From Jaenimonas drosophilae (Eukaryota; Euglenozoa; Kinetoplastea; Trypanosomatida; Trypanosomatidae): 64,000 bases of DNA. This document shows positions 10,450 to 19,800 of this stretch, in pieces. The position numbers and the translations under genes were made by a program. The stretch lies in contig JASAON010001580.1 in NCBI GenBank assembly GCA_030849065.1, positions 1-64,000 on the forward strand, read 5' to 3'. The notes under the pieces were generated by a model that did not search any database, had not been told where the DNA came from, and saw only the letters and a list, made by a program, of their open reading frames with translations. Each line of letters opens with the position of its first letter. Position 1 is the first letter of the stretch.

Positions 10450-12144
10450 ATGGACGAACTACAGCATGTGGTTGCTGTACTTCGTGGAGATGCGTCAAAA
10501 CTGGATTTCTTCGTGCGCATGACGAAGCCGCACTTCAGTTGCGATGCCGCTTTCTACGCCCTTCTGTGGATGATCGATCTCGAGCTCCTCCCGCTGGATG
10601 GAGATGCTCCTTCGTGCTCCAGCGCAGCAGCCGCGAATGCGTCCCCATCGGTGGTGGCCGCCATGTCAAGGTGGAACGATGCAGTGGAGAGGATGAAGCA
10701 GGTTTGGGCATCTTCATCCTCATCGTGCCCAGCTCTTCACACAGCATCCGTTGCGGCACAACGTCAGCCGCGTCGTAAAGTCTTTGATGATGACGATGAT
10801 GATGATGCCAATGTTATGGATGCAGCACAATCAGCCGGTGCGAGTACTTCCACAGAGGAGGTGGTGGCCAGTGGAGACGCACCACCACCACCAACACCAA
10901 CAACAACGTCGTTGATGGATAATCCGCTTCTTCCCTGCGATGGCGGTGACTACGCCACGCGCTTTCGAGCCCGCAGTCTCACCACAGACATAACCAAAGA
11001 CACGGATCGGCTCGTCAACGATGCGATGGCCATGGCCATGACAAGTGAAGGAAAAGCGCGTATTCATCAGCTCCTCCTTCGCTACTGCATGGACTACAAT
11101 CTGGAGTACCGCCAAGGAATGCATGAGGTGGCTGCCTTTGTGTATCACACATGTGCGTCGAGCGCAGAGGCCCTTTCATCAATGACGTTGGCTGCTGATG
11201 TTGATGACGATGATGATGGTGATAGCGTGGCACTTCTTCGTGTGGTGCGTGAGGTGGTGCTTCCGTCTGGCGATGTGGAGCTGCTCATGCCTGTGATGTA
11301 CTCTCTCCTCGTGCAGATTCTCCAGCCATGCGGATATGGGCTGCAGGATTGGTTTGAGGAGTGTGGGATGGAAGATGAATTCCCCACCCCAGAGAGCCGT
11401 CGCACCGTTGCCGCCGCGGCGTGGATGATTCAGGTGGAGCTCCTCCGCCGCGTAGATGCCCCGCTTGAGCACTTCCTCCATCATGATCTTGATCTCCCCC
11501 GTTTGTGCTATCTACTTCGGTGGCTGCGTTTGCTCTTCTTACGTGAGTTTTCCGTGGCACAATCGCTGCAGCTGTGGAGCATCCTCTTTGCAGATTGGCG
11601 AGTGCAGCGCTTGATGGCGGCCACAACCACAGAAAACAAGGATGGTGACGATGATCAATTCATTGGATGCCGTCAGAGCCTGGTGCTGTATGTTGCAGTT
11701 TCCATGCTACTCCACATCAAGCATCTCCTTTGCATACCAGATGAAGAAGATGATCATGCGATTGGATACTTGATGAAGTACCCGCCCGTGGACGACCTCT
11801 CCGTCATTGTGGCGAAGGCATTCATGCTGCGACGGAGCTATTCGATGGATGATGTGCCGCCACCATCACCAACCACACAGGTCTCCGCTGAGCCTAGTCT
11901 TCGCCGCCATCCGTGTGGAGCATCCCCATCTACTTCACCGGCCCCACACATGGACGTAAAGGAGATGTTGATGGTGCAGCAGGGCCACGCACTTGATGAT
12001 GTGGTGGTGGAGATGGAGTCAGGCTATCGAGCTCTGCTTCAGACGCATGATCCAGAAGATGCCGCGCTCGATGTGTTGTTGGAATCGATTGCCAAGCTAA
12101 AGCGCATTCGTGATGTGCTGATGCAGCGTGTGGATGCCGTGTAG
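10450..12144 (+). CDS. TBC-domain protein (putative Rab GTPase-activating protein)
   Basis: Encodes 564 residues. TBC proteins accelerate GTP hydrolysis by Rab GTPases using an arginine and a glutamine finger. Both are present: the IxxDxxR motif is ITKDTDR (Ile181, Asp184, Arg187), and the YxQ motif lies in EYRQGMHE (Tyr220, Gln222). Further C-terminal, the pattern FFLRW/FLREFSVAQSLQLWSILF-like segment around residues 365-380 fits the later TBC helices. The region before the domain (about 60-150) and the tail after residue 460 are low-complexity and acidic or Ser/Pro-rich. The architecture recalls TBC1D5-like proteins, where the TBC domain is split by insertions, but the Rab target cannot be predicted. 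Both catalytic fingers are intact, so it is probably active. Confidence 0.85.
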   Translation: MDELQHVVAVLRGDASKLDFFVRMTKPHFSCDAAFYALLWMIDLELLPLDGDAPSCSSAAAANASPSVVAAMSRWNDAVERMKQVWASSSSSCPALHTASVAAQRQPRRKVFDDDDDDDANVMDAAQSAGASTSTEEVVASGDAPPPPTPTTTSLMDNPLLPCDGGDYATRFRARSLTTDITKDTDRLVNDAMAMAMTSEGKARIHQLLLRYCMDYNLEYRQGMHEVAAFVYHTCASSAEALSSMTLAADVDDDDDGDSVALLRVVREVVLPSGDVELLMPVMYSLLVQILQPCGYGLQDWFEECGMEDEFPTPESRRTVAAAAWMIQVELLRRVDAPLEHFLHHDLDLPRLCYLLRWLRLLFLREFSVAQSLQLWSILFADWRVQRLMAATTTENKDGDDDQFIGCRQSLVLYVAVSMLLHIKHLLCIPDEEDDHAIGYLMKYPPVDDLSVIVAKAFMLRRSYSMDDVPPPSPTTQVSAEPSLRRHPCGASPSTSPAPHMDVKEMLMVQQGHALDDVVVEMESGYRALLQTHDPEDAALDVLLESIAKLKRIRDVLMQRVDAV

Positions 12145-12260
12145 CGACGTATACCTCCAGGCATATATACCCATACACCCAACACACACGTACATGAAAA
12201 AAAATGCCTGCACGCAAGGTGCGTACGTTGTCAGTATCCCTCTCCCTGTGATTCACGTTC

Positions 12261-12299
12261 CCCTTCCTTTCTTCTTCTTCTTCTTCACACAACGTGTAG
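12261..12299 (+). promoter_or_regulatory. Putative trans-splice acceptor of the dienelactone hydrolase gene
   Basis: A near-perfect pyrimidine tract (12261-12286, C/T only) is followed by the first AG at 12298-12299, 52 bases before the ATG at 12352. This is one of the clearest spliced-leader acceptor patterns in the window. Confidence 0.65.
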
Positions 12300-12351
12300 C
12301 TCACACAAACCCACAAACCCACCACACACATTTCTTCTTCACACCCCCATC

Positions 12352-13083
12352 ATGACGGATAAGCGCTGCTGCCCCACCAACGATGGCCCCGCCAAGACGC
12401 CCTACACCGCCACTGGTGAGCTCATCCCCGGTGAGGGCTACCTCGTCGGCCCAGCCAACGCCACCGCTGGCATCGTGGTCATCAGCGATATATTTGGCAT
12501 GCTGCCCATCTCGATGCGCTTCGCTGACACCCTCGCCGCCGCGGGCTACCGTGTGTTTATGCCCGACTTCTTTGGTGAGAAGGCCTGGTCAGAGAGCAAC
12601 ATGCCCATTGATTTTGAGAGCGCCGAGTGGGGTGAGTTCTTCAAGATCGCCTTCAACTTTGACCTGCACCGGCCAGCCGCCATTGCCGCGGTGCAGCGTC
12701 TTCGCGCCGGGGGATGCGCCAAGGTGGCCACCGTGGGCATGTGCTGGGGTGCCTTGCTGAGCTTCCAGCTCGCTGGGATGGAGAAGATGCTCGACGCCGT
12801 GAGCTCCGCCCACCCATCTCGCCTCAGTGCCGAGGCGGTGCAGCAATCCACCGTGCCCATCTGCATCCTCAACTCGAAGGATGAGCCTCCGTCCGAGGAT
12901 ATTGAGGCTGCGATGCAGAAGCACACATTTGCTGCAAAGAACGTCTATCACCGCTACTCCACCCTCTCTCACGGCTTCTTTGGAGCACGCTTTGACTACG
13001 ATGCCGCCACGCCCGAGCAGGTGAAGGAGATGGACGAGGCTCTCGTGAAGATCAAGGCCTTCTTCCAGGCCAACCTCCACTAA
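12352..13083 (+). CDS. Dienelactone hydrolase family protein
   Basis: Encodes 243 residues, the usual size for the family. It is an alpha/beta hydrolase in which a cysteine replaces the usual serine nucleophile. The triad can be read directly: Cys131 in GMCWGA, Asp177 in NSKDEPP and His207 in LSHGFFGAR. The N-terminal strand-helix GIVVISDIFGM and the YRVFMPDFFGE segment are typical. In bacteria the founding enzyme cleaves dienelactone in chloroaromatic breakdown. Eukaryotic members such as human CMBL are general cytosolic ester hydrolases, so the substrate here is unknown. No signal peptide or membrane segment is seen. The coding sequence strongly favours C/G-ending codons, which suggests high expression. 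Confidence 0.92.
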   Translation: MTDKRCCPTNDGPAKTPYTATGELIPGEGYLVGPANATAGIVVISDIFGMLPISMRFADTLAAAGYRVFMPDFFGEKAWSESNMPIDFESAEWGEFFKIAFNFDLHRPAAIAAVQRLRAGGCAKVATVGMCWGALLSFQLAGMEKMLDAVSSAHPSRLSAEAVQQSTVPICILNSKDEPPSEDIEAAMQKHTFAAKNVYHRYSTLSHGFFGARFDYDAATPEQVKEMDEALVKIKAFFQANLH

Positions 13084-14007
13084 GCACGGTGTGCTGCAAC
13101 ACAGTGAGTCCTGCAGGAGCATCGATTCTCTCCATGATGCAGGACTGGTGAGCCAGCAAACACGTGTGGGGCACATCCCTCATCTACTTCATGTGTTCTT
13201 ATGTTTTTTTTGTGCTTTCGGCATGATACAAGGTTGCTAACACACCTTGAGCCCCCCCCCCCTTCCTTTCAGCGCTTCTGCTTCTCTTTAGAAGCGCGTA
13301 GACCTCTTGTGAGGCACACGATCCACAACTCATGTTTCATGCAGCACTTAAGTGCTCCCCCTAACAGATAGCCAAGCTTCATCCTGCGCCAACAATCGTA
13401 GGCATCATCTTCGTGTTGATGTTGCATCTCTCTTCCTCTCGCAAGAACGAGTACGAAGTATCTCCAAACTTGACGGCGACGCAGCTACACTGATCGCCAA
13501 AACACACTCTCAGCGAAGATGCAGCAGCAGTAATTGCAGATGATGCTCGACGTGGTACGATGGGCTCACCGGTGACCGCTTGAGTTTCTAATCTCCATTT
13601 TCTGTTTTCATTGCTGTCAAAGTTATGTTTTGGCCACGTTCTCGTGCGACTCACCACTGAACTCACTCGTTACGCACATTATGTTTGTAGTCAGCTTCAG
13701 ATCCACTTTGTTGGGCGTGGATTCATCACAAGCTGGTAAAACAAATATATGCAAGACCTTCTACATGTTATTGTTGGAACAAGATGCATGCATATGTGTG
13801 TTACTACTCTCTCCTGATCTTCTCACATCTCTTGGCGTAGCATGTGCTACACACCGACTCCCCATCGACTAAGTTGATCCTTTTTTTTTTTTGCTCCTTC
13901 GAACAAAAACGAAGACGGAATTACTCCTGATTTTTATTTGTTGTTGCCACAACAACTGCAGCCCCTAACGAGCTTCATTGCCATCAAAAACACACCCACA
14001 CTCACTC
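13084..14007. other. Intergenic region (924 bp), no gene seen
   Basis: Contains a homopolymer of 11 C at 13252-13262 and a T-run at about 13881-13892. Reading frames of 60-95 codons exist on both strands but are unrelated to each other, lack codon bias and show no domain. This is one of the larger gaps in the first third of the window. Confidence 0.6.
13926..13961 (+). promoter_or_regulatory. Putative trans-splice acceptor of the phosphofructokinase gene
   Basis: A T-rich tract (ctgatttttatttgttgttg) ends in CAG with the AG at 13960-13961, 46 bases before the ATG at 14008. An earlier T12 run and AG at 13913-13914 is an alternative. Confidence 0.5.
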
Positions 14008-15270
14008 ATGGCAGAGGTGTTGCGAGGAGCGTGTTTGTTCGGCCAGTCTGGCGGCCCGACCACTGTCATCAACGCCAGCGCCGCGGGCGTCTTCCACGAG
14101 GCGTTGCGTCAAAACACATGCATCACCCACGTCCTTGGTGCTGCCTATGGCGTGAGTGGCATTCTCCAGGAGCGCTTCTACGATATGAGCAAGGAGTCTG
14201 CCGAGGAGCTGGAGCTACTCAAGCACACCCCCTCTTCAGCCCTCGGCTCGGTGCGCTATTGTTTGAAGTCGGAGTCAGACCTCGAGCGTGTGCTCGACGT
14301 CTTCCGCCGCTACAACATTCGCTACTTCTTCTACAACGGCGGCAATGACAGCATGGATACTTGTTGTAAGATCAGCCACTTCCTCACCAGCCGCAACTAC
14401 GCCTGCCGGGTGATTGGCATCCCCAAGACCATTGATAATGATCTCATGGGCACGGACCACTGCCCCGGCTACGGCAGTGCCGCCAAGTTTGTGGCAACGA
14501 GCATCATGAATATGCACCTCGACGCCAACGTCTACCAACAGGGCCAAGTTACGGTGGTGGAGATCATGGGCAGGGATGCCGGTTGGCTGACGGCGGCCTC
14601 GGCCTTGGCGAGCCCAAGTGGCCTCGGGCCTCACTTGATTTTGTTGCCGGAGTGCGTCTTTGAGAAGGATGCCTTTGTGCGGCAAGTGAAGGAGGAGATG
14701 GAGAAGCATGGTGGGAGCTGCCTCATCGCAGTGAGTGAGGGGATTCGGTGCGCGGATGGCAAGTTGGTGGCGGCACAACCCGCCCTCAGCCACGATACCT
14801 TTGGCCATCCACGTCTTGGCGGGGTGGCGGCCATCTTGCAGAGCATCATTCAGGAAGCATGCCCCAAGGTGAAGGCCAAGAGTGTGGAGCTCAACATCCT
14901 GCAACGATGCTACGCCAGCATGGCAAGTGCGACCGATGTGGAAGAGGCCTACCAGGCAGGCATCTACGCTGTGCAGCAGGCATGCCAGAAGCAACAGACG
15001 GGCATGCTCGTCTCCCTTCAACGCCGCGGAGGGCCAACCTATGAGGCATACTGCACCCTCACCCCAGTGGATGCTGCGGCAAACGCCGTCAAGAAGATTC
15101 CCGCCTCGTGGATTCTTCCCGGAAACAAGGGCCTCACCGAGGACTTTCATCGCTACGCCGCCCCACTCATTTGTGGGGTGGCGCGACCACCGGAGGTGCA
15201 TGGGCTGCCACGATTTGCTCAGCTCAAGAAAGTGCCCTTTGTGCTGACTGGGCCTACCTCATCACTGTGA
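14008..15270 (+). CDS. Phosphofructokinase, bacterial-type, probably PPi-dependent
   Basis: Encodes 420 residues of the PfkA superfamily, which phosphorylates fructose 6-phosphate to fructose 1,6-bisphosphate. N-terminal GQSGGPTTVINAS is the donor-site glycine loop. Donor specificity in this family depends on two positions: GGDG/PGTIDND means ATP, and Asp plus Lys there means pyrophosphate. Here the protein has GGNDS (Asp114) and PKTIDND (Lys140), which predicts a PPi-dependent, reversible enzyme. MGRDAGWL, the substrate motif, is intact. NGGNDSMDT and the CPGYGSAAKF context resemble the bacterial clade of about 400-420 residue PPi-PFKs rather than the larger (about 480-490) ATP-dependent glycosomal PFK of trypanosomatids. 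The C-terminus SSL could be a weak glycosomal PTS1. Start: ATG at 14008; the upstream in-frame TTG was discarded. Confidence 0.9.
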   Translation: MAEVLRGACLFGQSGGPTTVINASAAGVFHEALRQNTCITHVLGAAYGVSGILQERFYDMSKESAEELELLKHTPSSALGSVRYCLKSESDLERVLDVFRRYNIRYFFYNGGNDSMDTCCKISHFLTSRNYACRVIGIPKTIDNDLMGTDHCPGYGSAAKFVATSIMNMHLDANVYQQGQVTVVEIMGRDAGWLTAASALASPSGLGPHLILLPECVFEKDAFVRQVKEEMEKHGGSCLIAVSEGIRCADGKLVAAQPALSHDTFGHPRLGGVAAILQSIIQEACPKVKAKSVELNILQRCYASMASATDVEEAYQAGIYAVQQACQKQQTGMLVSLQRRGGPTYEAYCTLTPVDAAANAVKKIPASWILPGNKGLTEDFHRYAAPLICGVARPPEVHGLPRFAQLKKVPFVLTGPTSSL

Positions 15271-15758
15271 TTCGAGGCCGGAGTGTTGGTGTGGCGGTCT
15301 GCGTCAGCTTGAACATGTTTCGTTATTACTTGATGTGTGGATTCTCTGGATTCTCTTCTTGGGTTTTTTTTCGCTTTTCCTCCTTGTTGTCATCAGCGTT
15401 CAGGTTGATCGTGGATGGTGGCCTCAACGGATGCAGGTGCCTACCTCCACATCATGTGTGATGACGTATTGGTCCATCCACGCGCTGTTATTGAGTCTGG
15501 TGTGAGCTCCCGACGTGGATGGGGGGTGTGTGAGGCCCCACAATCTATCCTTGACTTCTTCCCCCGTATCGAACATCAACGCACAGCCCCAACAGCAACA
15601 TATTTTGTCTCGCCTCTTCTGCTTGCGTTGCCGTATCTTTTCAATGCATCGTCTATGCCATGAACGTCTCTCCCCACTTCATCTTCCCCACCTACAAGCA
15701 AGAAAAAAAAGTGTGCAGTGAGCCACTCATCAATACATAGGATCTAGGTTGGCCGCCG
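15271..15758. other. Intergenic region, no gene seen
   Basis: T-rich tracts (about 15352-15390) and C/T-rich tracts (about 15667-15700) suggest 3' UTR and trans-splicing signals. No convincing coding sequence is seen on either strand. Confidence 0.6.
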
Positions 15759-16496
15759 ATGCTCGACTTCTTTTCGGTTGTGGATGTTGCGGAGTTTGTG
15801 TCGCTTGACTCCTCCATCACCACACCACTGGGCATCTCCATCTCTACGGTGGTGGAGCTGCTCGTGTTTGTTGCCTGCTTCGCGCTTCTCGGCATGTGGC
15901 TGGAGTTCGCTACGCTACCCCTGCTGCTGGAGCGTCTGCGACGTCGTGGGCCGAAGGGTGAGAATAAGATGGATGCTGGCATACCAACCACAACACCTAT
16001 GCGCGTGAATGAGCCGAGCTCGAAAACGCTACCAGTGAAGTCTGCGGCGAAGGATACTCCGGTGGTGGAGGTGGAAACAACTCCAACGACAACAACGGAT
16101 GCTGATTTGGCCACCAAAGAGGTCGCTCAGCCTCCACAACTCATGGAGAAGTTGGATGATTGCATCGATGCCTTCTTCCAGGATGAGGAGCTTCTGGATG
16201 ATGTGTTGATCGAATTTGGTGCAGGAACCTCTGTGATTGCATCGCGGCCAGCAAAGGAGAAGAGTGCCTCAACTGCTCCTCCACCAGCCGCGAAGGCGTC
16301 AGCCAACCTTGGCTTTGATAAGGCCATGGCACAGCGCATGACGAGGCACCTCTCTCGTCCAGAAAAGAAGGACGTGCCACATACAACGAAGGTGGTCGAG
16401 CCAGCTGAGTCAGCGACGGCGAAGCAACCTGCAGCTCAATCTGCTGGTGGTGCCTTTGACAAGGATATGGATGATATCCTGGATGAACTATTCTGA
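15759..16496 (+). CDS. Small membrane-anchored protein of unknown function
   Basis: Encodes 245 residues. One or two hydrophobic segments lie at about residues 27-52 (VVELLVFVACFALLGMW and the following FATLPLLL), followed by a basic RLRRR stop-transfer cluster. The rest is a Thr/Pro/Ala/Lys-rich, probably disordered cytosolic tail. Two similar acidic-hydrophobic patches occur in the tail: LDDCIDAFFQDEELLDDVL at about residues 131-149 and FDKDMDDILDELF at the extreme C-terminus. These could be protein-docking helices. I do not recognise the family. Start: first ATG in frame; the coding strand and codon use agree with the neighbours. Confidence 0.65.
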   Translation: MLDFFSVVDVAEFVSLDSSITTPLGISISTVVELLVFVACFALLGMWLEFATLPLLLERLRRRGPKGENKMDAGIPTTTPMRVNEPSSKTLPVKSAAKDTPVVEVETTPTTTTDADLATKEVAQPPQLMEKLDDCIDAFFQDEELLDDVLIEFGAGTSVIASRPAKEKSASTAPPPAAKASANLGFDKAMAQRMTRHLSRPEKKDVPHTTKVVEPAESATAKQPAAQSAGGAFDKDMDDILDELF

Positions 16497-16826
16497 TCTG
16501 GTGTGGATGTGTGCCGTCATAAGTTGGTGTGCTTCCTCCCCCCTCCACATCCTCCACATCGGAGTTGTTTATCCAATGTGTGTGCTGCTCTCTCCATGTA
16601 TCCCATCTCAGAGAGATGCCCACACACACACACGCACACACTCAATTTGCCATTTATGATGTCGTCTATACATTCTCTTTTTCTTCATCATAACTTCCTA
16701 GACAGTACGTCTCAAGCTTCTGTATTCTTCTCCATCCACATACGCACACACCTCTTCCAATCTTCGGTGCGAGAGCAGCTTCTTCTTCCTCCTCTCTGAT
16801 TGCCTTATACCCGGACTCTGTTGTGG
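16497..16826. other. Intergenic region and leader of the receptor cyclase gene
   Basis: Contains C/T-rich tracts at about 16536-16558 and 16780-16800, the second directly before the cyclase-like gene. The first AG after the last tract lies at 16832-16833, just inside the called start, so the splice site and exact start are uncertain. Confidence 0.6.
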
Positions 16827-19800
16827 ATGGCAGGTATGCCCATACGGAGTCAGAACCACCCTGTAGGGCCGTCGTCATGGACAGCCCTCAGCTCCACCTT
16901 GAAGCTCGTGATGTTGTTGATGTCCGTGCTGGTGTTGTTGGCGATCCCCCACACCATGGCGGCGACGACGGTGTATGTCGGCTCATCCTTCACGAGTAAT
17001 GTGGACGATGTTACGAACTCCATGTCCTACTACGTTACGGGCATCATCGCACCGGCTGCTCTCGGCAGCAACAGCATCATCTCCATCGCTCCCTCCATCA
17101 TCTCGAGCGGATCAGCCCAAGGCAACGGCGTGTGGAGCGCCTTTTCCTCTCAAAGTGGTGTGGTGGCCCTCTTCGGCCCAGGAGGTACCCAGTACATGTA
17201 CAGCATCTACGACAACTTGGATCTCTTCAGCTACAGCTTCATGACCTTTGCCCCCATGGCGCAGAGCGTGGATGACTCCGGCCTCACCGTCTTTCTGAAC
17301 CCCCTCAATCAGGTGTACTGGACGATGCCCTCAGAGCAAGCGCAGTCAGTTGGCTTGCTGCTTCTCCTGATGGAGCGCAGCCTCTTCCCCATTAACCAGC
17401 TCCTCTACCGAACCAAGTCGGTCGGTATCGGCTATACCGCCTCGCTGCTCTACAAACACATTATGCCATCACAGGTGAAGCTGAACTCACTCGATGAGCC
17501 CTTTTGGTGGAAGAGCACCTACGAATCCAGTGTGGAGGCAAAGCCTGGTGTGGTGTATATGTTTGGTATGTCCGAGGCCGACGCCACCACACACACGTGG
17601 GTGGAGAACCTACTCGTGGACCCCAACCTTATTGAGCAAAACACCACCATCGTCTTCACCTTTGAGATGCAGTACTTCATGCTGACGCAGTTCACGGATT
17701 TGGCGAGCAAAAACACCGCAACCTTGCCTGTGGCCAACTTCATCTCCTCCGCCCCTGTTCCTGGCGTGGACTCAACTGAGTACGCCGCCGCGCAGGACTT
17801 CATGAGCCAAGCACAGGGGATCATCCCCGCAGGATCGAGCAGCTGCCTTCTCAACTACATGATGGCTGGCTGGGTCAATGGCTGGGGTCTCGTGCAGGCC
17901 ATCCACAAGTTCAGCGGGTCGAGCATCAGCGACAAGTCCTACTTCTTCACGGCCCTCATTGGGGCTCAGTTCAGCTTTGTTGTTTCGGACCTCTTCGTTG
18001 GGTCCATGAGTGGCCAAGGAAGTGCGACGGCAGCGAACCAAGGTGCACTCACCAACTGCCAGCACGGCGGCAACAACGTGTGGTTTCACTCCTTTGTGAA
18101 GAAGGGTGCCACCTACGACACCGCCCCCATTGAGGGCCAAATGTTTCAGTATGGCCTGGGCCTCTGTGCCAACCTCATCGCCCCAAATGACATGATCAGT
18201 GAAATCGTTCCCTATCAGCAACTCATCAAGGTTCCACAGGCGGTCCACGCCATGGCCTTCAGCACATCTGATAACCCTATGATTGAGTCCATGTGCGAGC
18301 AAATGACCGACGTGGTGAGTCGCGTTGGCAATCGCAACCTCTACTGGCATGAATCCACCCACGCCTACAGCCTCCACTGCCTCGATACGGTCGAGCTCAA
18401 CGCCAGCGCGGATTTCACCGCCTTCGCGCAGAGCTACATTGTGGATGCGCTCTATGGAGTCATCCCAGACAGTCTGGTGGGCACCAGCATCACGACCAGC
18501 AACTTCATTGTGGATTTCATGCCGCAAACAACACAGCCCCACATCCACCAGGCTAACCTCATCTATCTCTTCCCCACCCTGGAGCAGGAGCTGTACCAGC
18601 TCACCTCATACCTGGGCAATGTGGCCACTACGAATTCCGTGGTTTGTGCGGTGACGCGCAGCTCCGCCACCATCTCACCCGCCATCATCGGCCTCCTCAC
18701 CTCCACCCTTCGCACCTTTGGCATCTCCACGGTAGCAGAAAATCTGCTACAGGTCAACGGCGCCATCGGCTCCAGTATACCGAAGAGTTGCACCCACACC
18801 TTCGTCCTTGGTATCGATGCAGATGATGCGGCATTGCTCGTGGACTACCTCACCGCCACCCCACAGGCCATCGTCCTCACCGCCTTCGACGACCTGACGA
18901 AGTTCTACGCGGAGATCCAGACCGCCATGGCCAAGGCCCCCACCAGTCTCACGAACCGGCTGCTCTTCGCCACCAATCTGCCTCCATGGACGGGAGTGGC
19001 CACCGCCCCTACCCCAGCTGACGCCTCCTTGAGCAGCATCCACGACTTCTTGGCCAGTGTTCCAGCCACCCTGCACACCCCGGCGGCCTTGCGGGCCTTC
19101 ATCACAGCCAAGGTCTACGACCTCCTCACCTCGTGGTGGGGGGCAGACGCTGGCAGCAGCCAAGACGCTCTCTACGGCAACGTCAGCCTCACCGTGGATG
19201 GGCTCGTCTTTGGGCCCTTTAGGGCCACTTGCGTCCTTCCAGACGGCGAGAGCAGCAATCAGGGCGCCTGTGTGGGCAACTATGGTGCCCAGGACATCGC
19301 CGTTTGGTCCTACACACGTGTGGTGGCTCCAGCAACCACCCCAGTTCTGGCCACCGCAACGACGCCAACTCTCATATACTTGTCGTCGGGGGTCCAAGCC
19401 TTGGGGGATCACGCACGCAGTCGTCCATCAACCATCGAGGATGAGCTTTCACGTTCGGAGGTGGAGATACCACTCGCGGTGGCGGATGCGCATGCAGCAA
19501 CCAACTGCGTGGAACCTTTTGCAGAATCCTCTGCCGAGCAGAAGCATCAATCTGCTGCCTCCCCGTCATCCGCCTCGTCCGGGGCCTCTGGCCCAAAGAA
19601 GTCGCTTAACTACGCAGCTCGCACCCGCATGGCATATGCAGCCCAGGAAGACGCCCATGAGGACGATGCCTCCGATGACACCGATGAGGTGCTGGACAAG
19701 TTATCCCTCTTCCTCTTTATTATGTTGGGAGTCGTTGCATTGGCCCTCATCGTCTTCGGCATCCTCATGTGCGGTGCCGGACGCCATCTCCAGTACCTCT

